This document shows, piece by piece, positions 16,922-26,408 of a stretch of 64,000 nt of DNA (position 1 is the stretch's first letter; every line of letters starts with the position of its first letter). The stretch spans positions 62,001-126,000 of the forward strand of contig CAWEYT010000010.1 of the NCBI GenBank assembly GCA_963813375.1, written 5' to 3'. The notes under the pieces are model-generated. The model saw only the letters and a program-made list of their open reading frames with translations, searched no databases and was not told where the DNA came from. This stretch comes from DASTFY01 sp963813375. Lineage in GTDB: Bacteria; Actinomycetota; Acidimicrobiia; Acidimicrobiales; Ilumatobacteraceae. The position numbers were made by a program, and so were the translations under genes.

Positions 16922-18283
16922 TCAGAGCGAGCTGATCAGCTTCTCGACCCGCTCGTCGCGGCTCTTGAAGGGGTCCTTGCACAGCACGGTCCGCTGCGCC
17001 TGGTCGTTGAGCTTCAGGTGCACCCAGTCGACCGTGTAGTCCCGCTTGCGCTCCTTGGCCCGCTTGATGAACTCGCCCCGCAGCCGGGCTCTCGTCGTCT
17101 GCGGCGGGGTGTCCATGGCGACGTCGATGTCGGCGTCGCGTGCACATGCGATCCACCATGCCGCGGTCCTGCAGCTTGTAGAAGAGGCTGCGGTCCCGGC
17201 TGACGTCGTGGTACTGGAGGTCGACGAGGGCGACCCTGGGATGGCCGAGGGGCAGGTCGTGCTTGGCGCGGTAGGCCTCGATGAGCTGGTGCTTGATGAC
17301 CCAGTCGACCTCGCGCTCGAGCTTCAACGGCTCGTCCTCGATGGTCGACACGCAGTGCTCCCACATGTCGAGCGCCCGCTGTTCGAGCGGCGGCGAGGCC
17401 CTTCGCGTCGGCGTAGCGCAGGGCCCGATCCAGGTACTCCCGCTGGATGTCGAGCGCGCTGACCTCACGGCCGTTGGCCAGCCGCACCCGCCGGCGGCAG
17501 GTGATGTCGTGACTGATCTCCCTGATGGCGCGGATCGGGATTCTCCAGGGTCATGTCCCGGAGCACGACGCTCTGGTCCTCCAGCATGCGCAGCATGACC
17601 GCGGTGGCCCCCACCTTGAGGAAGGTGGAGTACTCGCTCATGTTCGAGTCCCCGACGATCACGTGCAGGCGGCGGTAGCGCTCGGCGTCGGCGTGCGGCT
17701 CGTCGCGGGTGTTGATGATCGGGCGGCTGCGGGTGGTGGCCGACGACACGCCCTCCCAGATGTGCTCGGCCCGCTGCGCGAGGCAGTACACCGCGCCCCT
17801 CGCCGTCTGCAGCACCTTGCCCGCCCCGGCGTAGATCTGGCGGGAGACGAAGAACGGGATGAGCACGTCGGCGTAGTGGGCCAGGTCGTCGCGCCGGCTG
17901 GTCAGGTAGTTCTCGTGGCAGCCGTAGCTGTTGCCGGCCGAGTCCGTGTTGTTCTTGAACAGGTAGATGACCCCGCGGATGCCCTCTTCCCGGAGCCGCT
18001 GCTCGGCGGAGCTCAGGAGCTGCTCCAGGATGCGCTCGCCGGCCTTGTCGTGCACGACGAGGTCGTAGATGGAGTCGCACTCCGGCGTGGCGTACTCGGG
18101 ATGCGAGCCGACGTCGAGGTACAGCCGGGCGCCGTTGGCCAGGAACACGTTGGAGCTGCGACCCCAGCTCACCACCCGCCGGAAGAGGTAACGGGCGACC
18201 TCGTCCGGGCTGAGTCGGCGCTGACCCCGGAGGGTGCACGTGACGCCGTACTCGTTCTCGAGCCCGAAGATGCGCCGCTCCAT
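16922..18283 (-). CDS. pafA: Pup-protein ligase PafA (three apparent one-base insertions)
   Basis: N-terminal part MERRIFGLENEYGV, HPEYATPECDS, NNTDSAGNSYGCHENY and IINTRDEPHADAERYRRLH are PafA signatures: the GLENEYG Mg/ATP Glu and the Pup-binding groove. The reading then slips at about 17,535 (CCC where CC is expected), at about 17,395 and at 17,138 (ACG-C-GAC); removing one base at each restores RAIREISHDI, LEQRALDMWEHC and DADIDVAMDTPPQTTRA to the C-terminus LISSL. Corrected length is about 453 residues, the usual PafA size. It ligates the C-terminal Glu of Pup to substrate lysines. Confidence 0.9.
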
Positions 18284-18350
18284 CGGCCGTCACCGTACCC
18301 CCAGCCAGTGCCCGATCAACGGCCTGCACCCCGGCACTACCCTGGTCGGC

Positions 18351-18722
18351 GTGAGCCCGTTCGCCCAGCCCATCCGGATGGTGCGGCTGATGACGGCCGA
18401 CGACGGGTTCTCGGCCAAGGTCGTGGCCGCCCGTCTGGGCGTCGAGGGCATCGTGTGGGAGCTCCGCGGCGGCGTGGACGGGCCGTACCCATTCGGCCCT
18501 GTGCACGTCTTCGTTCCCGAGACCGAGCTGGCCGAGGCGCAGGCCCTGCTGGCCGCCACCGCGCCGCTCGAGGAGGAGCTCGGCGACGAGGGCGACGAGG
18601 AGGCTCGGGCCGCCGCGGCAAGGCAGCGTGCGGACCGGCGTGCCCTACTGGTCGGAGCCGGGATCCTGGGCCTGCTGGCCCTGGCATCCGCCGAGCTCGT
18701 GCGGGTGCTCGTGCTCCGCTGA
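18351..18722 (+). CDS. DUF2007-like putative signal-transducing protein with C-terminal membrane helix
   Basis: 123 residues from GTG 18351. RMVRLMTADDGFSAKVVAARL followed by GIVWELRGG and VHVFVPETELAEAQALLA matches the small ferredoxin-like DUF2007 fold, in which a cluster of residues faces a possible ligand groove. A charged linker (EEELGDEGDEEARAAAARQ) leads to one membrane helix (LLVGAGILGLLALASAEL) at the end, so it is tail-anchored. It is the only plus-strand gene inside the proteasome block, divergent from pafA and converging on prcA. Function unknown. Confidence 0.7.
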   Translation: MSPFAQPIRMVRLMTADDGFSAKVVAARLGVEGIVWELRGGVDGPYPFGPVHVFVPETELAEAQALLAATAPLEEELGDEGDEEARAAAARQRADRRALLVGAGILGLLALASAELVRVLVLR

Positions 18723-18757
18723 CCGGTCGCGCCGGTCCCGCCACGCCGGTCGCGCTG

Positions 18758-19444
18758 TCAGGACTCGCTGAGGAGCGCGGCGACCTCGGCGTCGTCGAGC
18801 CGCCGGAAGCACCGGCGGGCGTTGCCGCGCTCGAGCATCGCCACCTCGAGGTCGTCGGCTCCGAGGGTGCGGTCCGGGCCGGCGCAGGGCGCCGACCCCC
18901 AACCGCACCGCGGCGGCCAGGTCCAGGCCCTCTGCCCAGCCCTCCTGCATGCGCAGGCGCGATGGCGTCGGCGTCGCCGCCCAGGACGCTGAAGTTCTTC
19001 TCGTCCATGAGCGTGCCGTCGTAGAGGATGTGGAAGAGCTGGTCGGCGGCGGGCGTCTGCCCGACCTCCGCCACGAGGATCTCCACCTCCATCGGCTTGA
19101 GCTCGTGGGTGAAGACCTGGCCCAGGAGCTGGGCGTACCGGTTGGCCAGGCTGCGGGCATCGACGTCGTCGCGGCTGAACTGGTAGCCCTTGAGGTCGGC
19201 GGACCGCACGCCGTCGACACGGAGCTGGTCGAACTCGTTGTAGCGGCCGACGCCCGCGAAGGCGATGCGGTCGTAGATCTCGCTCACCTTGCGGAGGTTG
19301 TTGCGACGGGTTCTCGGCGACCACGGCGACGCCGTTGTCGTACGCGAGGGCCACCAGCGCACGGCCCCGGGCGATGCCCTTGCGCGCGTAGTCCGCCTTG
19401 TCCTTCATCATCTGCTCTGGCGCGACGTAGAAGGACATGCTCAT
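18758..19444 (-). CDS. prcA: Proteasome alpha subunit PrcA (three apparent one-base insertions)
   Basis: The start MSMSFYVAPEQMMKDKADYA and RKGIARGRALVALAYDNGV match PrcA. The product slips at about 19,312, about 18,957 (GCG-C-CTG) and 18,884 (CTG-C-GCC); rejoining gives KVSEIYDRIAFAGVGRYNEF, LANRYAQLLGQVFTHEL, LFHILYDGTLMDE, LRMQEGWAEGLDLAAAVRLG and AGPDRTLGADDLEVAML. Corrected length is about 228 residues. Seven copies form each outer ring of the 20S core and gate entry for ARC. The chain reads in frame from prcB, discussed as a finding. It converges on the DUF2007 gene. Confidence 0.9.
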   Translation of the reverse strand: MSMSFYVAPEQMMKDKADYARKGIARGRALVALAYDNGVAVVAENPSQQPPQGERDLRPHRLRGRRPLQRVRPAPCRRRAVRRPQGLPVQPRRRRCPQPGQPVRPAPGPGLHPRAQADGGGDPRGGGRADARRRPALPHPLRRHAHGREELQRPGRRRRRHRACACRRAGQRAWTWPPRCGWGSAPCAGPDRTLGADDLEVAMLERGNARRCFRRLDDAEVAALLSES

Positions 19445-20230
19445 GTCCGGCACCTCGGCGGCGATCGTCTCGAAGCGGGTCCGCAGCTCGTCGTCGCCCA
19501 CCCGCTCGTAGCCGGCGGCCGTGATCGTGGCCACCGTCGGGTAGACGCCCCGCAGCGGATCGGGGCCCCCCGTCGCGGAGTCGGCGTCGGCCGCCACCCA
19601 GAGCGCCTTCACGCACAGCTCCACCGCGGCGTCCCTGCTCATCGCCGGTTGGTAGCCCACCTTGATGACGGTGCCCGCGTGGAGGCTGCCGGAGCCGGTG
19701 GCCACCTGCTCCTTCTCCTCGTACCGCCCGCCGGTCACGTCGTAGCTGAACAGCCGTCCCTGGCCGCGACGCTCGTCGTAGCCGGCGAAGATCGGCACCA
19801 CGACCATCCCCTGCATGGCGGCCGGGAGGTTGCCCCGGACCATCATGCTGAGCTGGTTGGCCTTGCCCTCCAGGCTCAGCGGGGTCCCCTCGACCTTCTC
19901 GTAGTGCTCCAGTTGCAACTGGAACAGCTTCACCATCTCCATGGCCGGTCCGGCGGCGCCGGCGATGGCCACGCCGCTGTGGCGGTCGGCCGGGAGCACC
20001 TTCTCCATCGTGCGGCTGCTGATGAGGTTGCCCGCGGTGGCCCGCCGGTCACCGGCCATCACGACCCCGTCGGCGTAGGTGAGCGCGACGCACGTCGTGG
20101 CGTGCGGGACAGCCAGGTCGCCCGCGCCATCCGCCGCGAAGGCCTCGTGGGGGGACAGACCGACCCGGCGCAACAGCTCGGCGAAGCTGGACCCGGGGTC
20201 GTCGCGCGGATCGAACGTAGGCATCGACAT
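19441..20230 (-). CDS. prcB: Proteasome beta subunit PrcB
   Basis: From ATG 20230 (or 20224), a propeptide of about 44 residues ends VPHA and is followed by the mature N-terminus TTCVALTYADGVVMAGDRRA, so Thr45 is the catalytic nucleophile; Asp and Lys equivalents and SGSLHAGTVIKVGY and SATGGPDPLRGVYPT are as in other PrcB proteins. In the sequence given there is no stop before prcA: the frame runs through EVPD into MSMSFYV of PrcA. Loss of one surplus base near the end would create TGA overlapping the prcA ATG (ATGA, 19441-19444), the standard arrangement, so I end it there. Confidence 0.9.
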
Positions 20231-20285
20231 AGGTGGGGGGAGGCTACTGCCGGGGGCTGCCGGCACAGAGGTCCGCAGCGGCGGC

Positions 20286-20480
20286 CTACTGCCCGCCCTT
20301 CTGCACGTACGACTTCACGAACTCCTCGGCGTTGGTCTCCAGGACCTCGTCGATCTCGTCGAGCAGATCGTCAAGCTCCGCCTTGAGCTTGTCTCCCCGC
20401 TCGGTGGTGGCGGGCGCCTCCTCGACCACCTCCTCGGTCCGTGTCGGCGCCGTCCGCTGCTTTCGCTGCTGTTCGGCCAT
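20286..20480 (-). CDS. pup: Prokaryotic ubiquitin-like protein Pup
   Basis: 64 residues: a disordered, charged N-terminus (AEQQRKQRTAPTRTEEVVEE), the ARC-binding helix KLKAELDDLLDEIDEVLETN, and the conserved end EEFVKSYVQKGGQ. The terminal Gln means it must be deamidated to Glu by Dop before PafA can ligate it. It lies 27 bases downstream of dop and just upstream of prcB, the conserved order. Confidence 0.97.
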   Translation of the reverse strand: MAEQQRKQRTAPTRTEEVVEEAPATTERGDKLKAELDDLLDEIDEVLETNAEEFVKSYVQKGGQ

Positions 20481-20507
20481 GGTGTCGGTTCCCGTCCTTG
20501 TGGGGGT

Positions 20508-21993
20508 TCAGGCCCCCAGCCGGTCGAGCAGGTCGGCGGCTGAGGTGCTGTCGCTGATCAACCTAGCCACGTGGGCCGCGGTTCCACGTAGCGGCTCCAT
20601 CATCGGGACCCTCCGCAGCGGGTCACGGCCGACGTCGAACACCATCGAGTCCCAGTTGGCGGCCACGATGTCATTGGGCCACTTCTGGAGGCACTTGCCC
20701 CGGAAGTACGCCCGGGTGGTCGTCGGCGGCTCGGTCACGGCCCGCTCGACCTCCTCGGCCGTGCACAGGCGCTCGAGCCCCAGGCGGTCGAACAGCGAGC
20801 GGTCGTCACGCAGGTCGTGGTACTGGATGTCCATGCGCCCGCAGCCGGGCGTCGCCCCACTCCAGGCCGTGACGGTCGCGGTAGGCCTCGAAGACCCGCT
20901 CCTTCGCCACCCAGTCCACGGTGGTCGCCAGGCTGGCGCGATCGCCCTCCAGCCCGGTGAGGACCTCCTCCCAGCGCCGCAGCGTCTCGGCGCCCACCTC
21001 TTCGCCCACGCTCTCCAGGCTCCGCTCCCGCTCGTACTTGCGGGCCTGCTCGAGGAGCTGCCACTGGACGTCGAGCGCCGTGACCCGGCGGCCGCTCTTG
21101 AGCGCGACCGTGCGGGTCAGGCTGGGGTCGTGGCTGATCTGGCGGATGGCGCCGACCGGGTTGGCCAGCGTCAGGTCGACGGGGAGCTGATCGTCCTCGA
21201 TCATCGAGAGCACGATCGCGGTCGTGCCCACCTTGAGGAACGTCGCGACCTCGCTCCGGTTGGCGTCGCCGACGATCACGTGGAAGCGGCGGTAGCGCTG
21301 ACCGTCGCAGTGAGGCTCGTCGCGGGTGTTGACGATCGGGCGCTTCAGCGTCGTCTCCAGCCCCACCTCCTCCTCGAAGAAGTCCGCCCGCTGGCTGAGC
21401 TGGAACGGCACCTCGGAGCTGGGGACGCCCGGTGACTCGCTGCCGACCTTGCCGGCGCCGCAGAAGAGCTGGCGGGTGACGAAGTGGGGCGTGATCTGGC
21501 TGACGAGGCGGCCGAAGGGCAGCTCGCGGGCCAGCAGGTAGTTCTCGTGGCAGCCGTAGCTGTTGCCCTTGCCGTCGGAGTTGTTCTTGTAGACGACGAT
21601 CTCCGCGCCGTCGGGCAGGAGGCTGCGGGCGGCGATCATCGAGCGCTTCAGGACCTCCTCGGAGGCCCGGTCGAAGACCACGACCTCCTTGGCGTCGATG
21701 CACTCGGGCGTCGACACCTCCGGGTGGGCGTGGTCGACGTAGTAGCGAGAGCCGTTCGTGAGGACCGTGTTGACGAGGTGGGTCTCGACCTCGGGCGGCA
21801 GGGCGCCCTCGACCGCGAAGCCGCGGGCGTCGATGCCGGGGCTCTCGTCCTCGAAGTCCCAGACGGTCCGCCGGTCGAGCGTGGCGATGTAGGCGTTGAT
21901 CAGCACCGAAGAGGCGGCGACCGGGTTCGAATCGGCGCCCCGGACGGCGATGCCGTACTCGGTCTCGATGCCGCACACCTTGCGGATCGCCAT
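20508..21993 (-). CDS. dop: Pup deamidase/depupylase Dop (one apparent insertion)
   Basis: Starts at ATG 21993 with MAIRKVCGIETEYGIAV; the Dop-specific loop region, HPEVSTPECIDAKEVVV, NNSDGKGNSYGCHENY and IVNTRDEPHCDGQRYRRFH are clear. At 20,835 an extra base (GCG-C-ATG) breaks the frame; the C-terminus resumes as MDIQYHDLRDDRSLFDRLG and continues to LLDRLGA. Corrected length is about 494 residues. It converts PupQ to PupE and removes Pup from substrates, sharing the glutamine-synthetase-like fold with PafA. Confidence 0.93.
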
Positions 21994-22159
21994 GGCCGGC
22001 ACCCTACCCGCAGGGTCCCCCGCTGGCTCGCGCCCCGCATCCCCGTCCGACCGCACCCGAGCCGCCAGCCGACCGGCCATCCGGCCGCACTTCTGGCGCA
22101 CGGAGATGTCGCGATCGGCCATCCGACGGTCACTTGGCGACACCTCTGTTCGGCGAAGG

Positions 22160-23094
22160 TCACCGGCCGGTCACGCAGCGAGTTCGCTGGTAGTGGAGGG
22201 CTCGGACGTAGCCGACGATGTTGCGCAGCCGGTCGGTGACGTCGTCGTCGGTGAAGCGCAACGGCAGCCACCCGGCCAGCGTCACCTGGACATCCCTGGC
22301 CTTGTCCGCCGCGACCGCGCCTCGCCCGATGTGCGTCGGCGGCAGGGATCGATCTCGATGTCGAGGCGCGAGTCGACCAGGGCGAGGTCGAAGAAGGCCT
22401 GTTGCCGTTGGGCAGCCGCAGCCGGTGCTGCGGCGACGGCGGTCGAGGCCCGGCCTCGATCGAGCGCGTCGCGGACGATCGACCTCGTAGTGGCTCTCGA
22501 CCGGCGCTTCGACCCAGCAGAGGGTCGACGATCTCCCGGAACATGACCGATCCTGGCCGGCCTCGGACCGATCAGCCGTGCTCGCGACCGCGTCGAGCTC
22601 GCAGATCGGTCACGAGGCCGCGATTGCGGGCGTCCTCGACGGCCGAGCGCAGCGCCGGGCCGTCGAGGACGCCGGCCAGATCGAAGAGCGACCGGGCGGG
22701 CGTGGTCGAGCCGCAGGCCGTCGATCGTCTGCTGTGACATCACAGTCGGGCAGGAGGTTCGTCCGGTGGAAGTGGACTCTCTGGGAGTCGCCCAAGCTCA
22801 CCGGCGGGGATCGTCAGGTCGAGCCACGTCGCCGGGGCGAGCGCGGATGCGGTGGAGGTACGCAGCAGTCGAGAACGAGAGCACGCCAGTCGGGGACGGC
22901 CAGGCAGGCCGCGACGGGCCCGGGTCATGAAGTCGTATGGCGGAGGGACGGTGCTCACGACGCCGCGGGTAGACGAGAACAGCGCTGACGGGCGATCCGG
23001 GACGGATCTGCCGAGGAGTGAGGCCGAGCTCGCGAAGGTCATGGACCGTCGCCAGGTGGGTGCGCAGCTCGGCAAGGCGCACGATGTCGTGCAT
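22160..23094 (-). pseudogene. Broken DUF559/AbiEi-antitoxin-like gene between dop and arc
   Basis: No single frame is open, but pieces on the minus strand read in order like one protein: MHDIVRLAELRTHLATVHDL (near 23,094), HFHRTNLLPDCDVT (near 22,760), a TIDGLRL segment, QQAFFDLALVDSRLDIEIDP (near 22,390) and a tail VTLAGWLPLRFTDDDVTDRL then NIVGYVRALHYQR (near 22,200). The order resembles actinobacterial proteins with an AbiEi-like N-terminus and a DUF559 (Vsr-endonuclease-like) C-terminus. At least five frameshifts are needed, more per kilobase than in neighbours, so it may be truly decayed. It separates dop from arc, which are usually closer. Confidence 0.5.
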
Positions 23095-23345
23095 CGATGG
23101 CCATCGCGACGACGCTACGGAGGCGGTGTGGCAGGTTCGCGTCGAGCGACGCTTCGACGCGGCTCGCAGCCGCCGTCGACGCGTGTCACATCCTCGAGCA
23201 CAGATGGTGCCATCAGGCGTCACGGCGTGTCGCTCGCGCGATTCCTGCCGGTTTGCTCGACCGCGGACACCGGTGGTGACCGGCTGGGTCGGGACGGCCG
23301 ACCGGGGCGATTCGCGGCCGACCCGGGCGGAGGTGGGTCGGCGGG

Positions 23346-25154
23346 CTAGAGGTACTGGCCGGTGGCGGCGCGCTCGATGGCTCGGCCGCCCTGGACGGTG
23401 TCCTTGGTCTCGTTGACCAGGGTGCGGATGAACACGATCCGCTCGCCCTTCTTGCCCGAGATCTTGGCCCAGTCGTCCGGGTTGGTGGTGTTGGGCAGGT
23501 CCTCGTGCTCCTTGTACTCCTGCTTGATGGAGTCCACGAGGTCCTGCGTGCGGATGCCCTTCGCGCCCCCGGCGATGAACCGCTTGATGGCCAGCTTCTT
23601 GGCCCGGCGCACGATGTTCTCGATCATGGCGCCCGACGCGAAGTCCTTGTAGAAGAGGATCTCCTTGTCGCCGTTGGCGTAGGTGACCTCGAGGAAGCGG
23701 TTGTCCGTGTCCTCCCGGTACATCTCCGTCACCGTCGACTCGATCATCTTCGGCACCGCCGCGTCGGCGTCGCCCCCGCCGAGCGCGTCGACCTCGTCGA
23801 CGGCCAGCGGGATCTCGGCCGACAGGTAGCGGCCGAAGATCTGCCGGGCCGCGTCCGCGGTCGGCCGCTCGATCTTGATCTTCACGTCCAGCCGGCCGGG
23901 CCGGAGGATGGCGGGGTCGATGAGGTCCTCGCGGTTGGTGGCGCCGATCACGATGACGTTGCGCAACCCCTCCACGCCGTCGATCTCGGCCAAGAGCTGC
24001 GGCACGATCGTGGACTCCATGTCCGAGGAGATGCCCGAGCCACGGGTGCGGAACATCGAGTCCATCTCGTCGAAGAAGACGATGACCGGCCAGCCCTCCT
24101 CGCTCTTCTCCCTGGCCCGCTGGAAGACCAGCCGGATCTGCCGCTCGGTCTCGCCGACGTACTTGTTGAGCAGCTCGGGACCCTTGATGTTGATGAAGTA
24201 GCTGCGGCCCTTGGCGTCGCCCGTCTTGTCCGCCACCTTCTTGGCCAGGCTGTTGGCGACGGCCTTGGCGATCAGCGTCTTGCCACAGCCGGGCGGCCCG
24301 TAGAGGAGGATGCCCTTCGGCGCGGGCAGGCGGTGCTCGGCGAACAGCTCCTGGTGGAGGAAGGGCAGCTCGACGGCGTCGGCGATCTCCTCGATCTGGG
24401 TGTCCAGGCCCCCGATGTCGCTGTAGCTGATGTCGGGCACCTCCTCCAGCAGGAGGTCCTCGACCTCGGGCCGGGGCAGCTTCTCCAGCAGCATCCCCGT
24501 CCGGGTGTCCATGAGCAGCGTGTCGCCGGGCCGCAGGTGGGCGCCGCGCATGGCGTCCGCCAGTTCGCACACCCGCTCCTCGTCGGCCCGCCCGATCACG
24601 AGCGCCCGCACGCCGTCCTCCATGACCTCCTTGACGGAGACCACCTCGCCGCTGCGCTCGGGGGCGCGGGCCAGGATGATGTTGAAGCTCTCGTTGAGGG
24701 CCACCTCGGCCCCGCGGTCGAGCTCGTCGGCCTCGATGTCCGGGTGCATGTTGACCCGCATCTTGCGGCCGCTGGAGAGCACGTCGATGGTGCCGTCGTC
24801 GTTCTTGCCGACCACCACCCCGTACGCGGACGGCGGGCGCGTGAGCTTGTCCACCTCGTCGCGGAGCGCGGCGATGTGCTCGCGCGCCTCGCGCAGCGTG
24901 TAGCTCAGCTTCTCGTTCTGCGCCACCGCCTGGGCGAGCTGCCCCTTGGTCTCGAGCAGTCGCTCCTCGAGGGCCCGGACCCGCTTGGGCCCGTCGGCCA
25001 CCTTGCGACGGAGGCTGGCCACCTCCTCGTCGAGCAGACGGGTCTCCTCGTGGAGGCGGGCGAGCTCGGCCTGGTCGGCGGCCCTGTCACCGGCGGGGTC
25101 CTTCCCCCGATCAGCACGATCCCGACCCCGGCTGCCGCCATCGGTGTCTGACAC
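23346..25154 (-). CDS. arc: Proteasome-associated AAA ATPase ARC (Mpa)
   Basis: 602 residues from GTG 25154, with GGAGG seven bases upstream. Domains in order: N-terminal coiled coil (about 28-105) that binds Pup, two OB folds (about 106-235), and an AAA module with Walker A GPPGCGKT (286-293), Walker B IVFFDEMD (358-365), ATNR sensor 1 and RPGRLD arginine-finger region. The C-terminus GQYL has the penultimate Tyr that docks between proteasome alpha subunits. The gene is fully intact, unlike prcA and pafA. It unfolds pupylated substrates into the 20S core. Confidence 0.97.
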   Translation of the reverse strand: MSDTDGGSRGRDRADRGKDPAGDRAADQAELARLHEETRLLDEEVASLRRKVADGPKRVRALEERLLETKGQLAQAVAQNEKLSYTLREAREHIAALRDEVDKLTRPPSAYGVVVGKNDDGTIDVLSSGRKMRVNMHPDIEADELDRGAEVALNESFNIILARAPERSGEVVSVKEVMEDGVRALVIGRADEERVCELADAMRGAHLRPGDTLLMDTRTGMLLEKLPRPEVEDLLLEEVPDISYSDIGGLDTQIEEIADAVELPFLHQELFAEHRLPAPKGILLYGPPGCGKTLIAKAVANSLAKKVADKTGDAKGRSYFINIKGPELLNKYVGETERQIRLVFQRAREKSEEGWPVIVFFDEMDSMFRTRGSGISSDMESTIVPQLLAEIDGVEGLRNVIVIGATNREDLIDPAILRPGRLDVKIKIERPTADAARQIFGRYLSAEIPLAVDEVDALGGGDADAAVPKMIESTVTEMYREDTDNRFLEVTYANGDKEILFYKDFASGAMIENIVRRAKKLAIKRFIAGGAKGIRTQDLVDSIKQEYKEHEDLPNTTNPDDWAKISGKKGERIVFIRTLVNETKDTVQGGRAIERAATGQYL

Positions 25155-25243
25155 GCTCGCACCTCCTTCCCGGCGAACCTACTCGTCGAGTACGTCGCCG
25201 TCGTGGCACGCACGTTACGACCGTGCGGCGCGGGGCTCGGTCG

Positions 25244-25272
25244 TTGTTTTCGCGGGCTGCGCCGTGTAAAGT
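25244..25272 (+). promoter_or_regulatory. Candidate sigma70-type promoter for the ferredoxin gene
   Basis: TTGTTT at 25244-25249, a 17-base spacer, and TAAAGT at 25267-25272 lie 37 bases before the ferredoxin ATG, in one of the few AT-rich stretches of this gap. A GAGGAG ribosome-binding site follows at about 25,294. The gap is shared with the divergent arc gene. Confidence 0.5.
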
Positions 25273-25308
25273 CGGGTCGCAGGGCTACCGAACGAGGAGC
25301 AGGACGCG

Positions 25309-25554
25309 ATGAAGGTCTGGATCGACCAGGATCTGTGCACGGGGGACGGCCTCTGCGAGGAGATCGCCCCGGATGTCTTCACGCTCCTCGACGACGGCCT
25401 GGCCTACGTGAAGGAAGGCTCCACCGTCTACGCCGAGGCCAAGGGCAACCCGCAGGGTGCAGCCGGCATGGCGGAGATCCCCGATGGGCAGCTCGACGCG
25501 GTCATCGAGTCCGCCGAGGAGTGCCCCGGGGAGTGCATCTTCATCGAGGCCTGA
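25309..25554 (+). CDS. Small 3Fe-4S-type ferredoxin
   Basis: 81 residues: MKVWIDQDLCTGDGLCEEIAP with a C-x5-C spacing in which the second position of a classical cluster motif is non-Cys (Asp/Gly), and a second Cys pair in EECPGECIFIE. This matches the single-cluster [3Fe-4S] (or 4Fe with Asp) ferredoxins that feed electrons to cytochromes P450 in actinobacteria. No P450 is in the window. It is monocistronic; short direct repeats begin at its stop codon. Confidence 0.85.
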   Translation: MKVWIDQDLCTGDGLCEEIAPDVFTLLDDGLAYVKEGSTVYAEAKGNPQGAAGMAEIPDGQLDAVIESAEECPGECIFIEA

Positions 25555-25604
25555 GCCCGGTCGGCGACGTGAGCCCGGTCAGCGAGCGTGAGCCCGGTCG
25601 GCGG
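25552..25604. repeat. Three short direct repeats of TGAGCCCGGTCrGCGA
   Basis: Units start at 25552, 25570 and 25589 (18, 19 and 16 bases) and share TGAGCCCGGTC followed by GGCG or AGCG. The first unit contains the ferredoxin stop codon. The array lies between the ferredoxin and the convergent trmI end and codes for nothing. Confidence 0.75.
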
Positions 25605-25625
25605 TCACCGCCGTGCCCTCGGTGG

Positions 25626-26408
25626 TCACGCCCCCACGAACCGGGCTGCGGTGAGGAAACCCGTGTGGGCCACCATGCGGTGGTCCGGTCGTACGGCCTG
25701 GCCCTCCACGTGCCACGTCCGGTGCAGCACCTCGAGCGTGCGCGGCGCCAACCAGGCGGTGCTGCCCGCCAGTGACTCGCGCAAGCGGCTGGCCTGGATG
25801 ATGGACGGCGTGTAGGCGACGAGGATCCCGCCGGTCCGCAGCGCGCCGGCGGCATGAGGCACGACCCGCCACGGCTCGGGCAGGTCGAGGACGACGCGGT
25901 CGACCTGTTCCTCGTCGATGCCCTCGTAGCAGTCGCGCAGCTCGACCTGGTAGCGGTCGAGCACCTCGGTGCCCAGGAACGAGCGCACGTTGGCTCGGGC
26001 CCGGTTGGCGAAGTCCTCGCGCAGCTCGTAGCCGACGATCACCGCGCCGGCCCGCAGCATCGTCATCGAGAGCGCGCCCGACCCGACCCCGGACTCGAGC
26101 ACCCGCACCCCAGGTCCGATGTCGGCCAGCATGAGGATGGGCCCGAGGTCCTTCGGGTAGATGACCTGGGCCCCGCGGGGCATCTCGACCACGAAGTCCT
26201 CGAGCGTCGGGCGCAGCACCACGTAGAGGGCGCCGAGGTTGGCCTTCACGACCGTGCCCTCGGGCTGGCCGAGCAGGTCGGCGTGCGGGAAGTACCCGGC
26301 GTGCGTGTGGAACTCCCCGCCTTCCTTGAGGGTGGTCAGGTAGCGACGCCCCTTGGCGTCCAGCACCAGGACCTTGTCCCCGTACGCGAACCCGCCGCCC
26401 GAGACCAT
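25626..26408 (-). CDS. trmI: tRNA (adenine(58)-N1)-methyltransferase TrmI
   Basis: 260 residues. N-terminal beta domain (FAYGDKVLVLDAKGRRYLTTL, GGEFHTHAGYFPHADLLGQPEG) and a class I SAM fold with RVLESGVGSGALSMTMLRA, VGYELREDFANRARAN, VVLDLPEPWRVVPHA (motif IV, D-x-P-x-P-W) and AYTPSIIQ. It methylates N1 of A58 in the tRNA T-loop. Its ATG overlaps the stop of the ttuA-like gene (TGATG), so the two are translationally linked; this is meaningful because both modify the same loop. It converges on the ferredoxin gene. Confidence 0.92.
   Translation of the reverse strand: MVSGGGFAYGDKVLVLDAKGRRYLTTLKEGGEFHTHAGYFPHADLLGQPEGTVVKANLGALYVVLRPTLEDFVVEMPRGAQVIYPKDLGPILMLADIGPGVRVLESGVGSGALSMTMLRAGAVIVGYELREDFANRARANVRSFLGTEVLDRYQVELRDCYEGIDEEQVDRVVLDLPEPWRVVPHAAGALRTGGILVAYTPSIIQASRLRESLAGSTAWLAPRTLEVLHRTWHVEGQAVRPDHRMVAHTGFLTAARFVGA

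Noticed and set aside
16922..20835. Programmed ribosomal frameshifting to explain the breaks in pafA, prcA and dop
   Set aside because: The slips lack slippery heptamers and fall in many genes with different functions; a shared error context explains them better.
21915..21940. GGTTCGAATC-like tRNA T-arm sequence
   Set aside because: It lies inside the dop reading frame, with no matching acceptor or anticodon arms.
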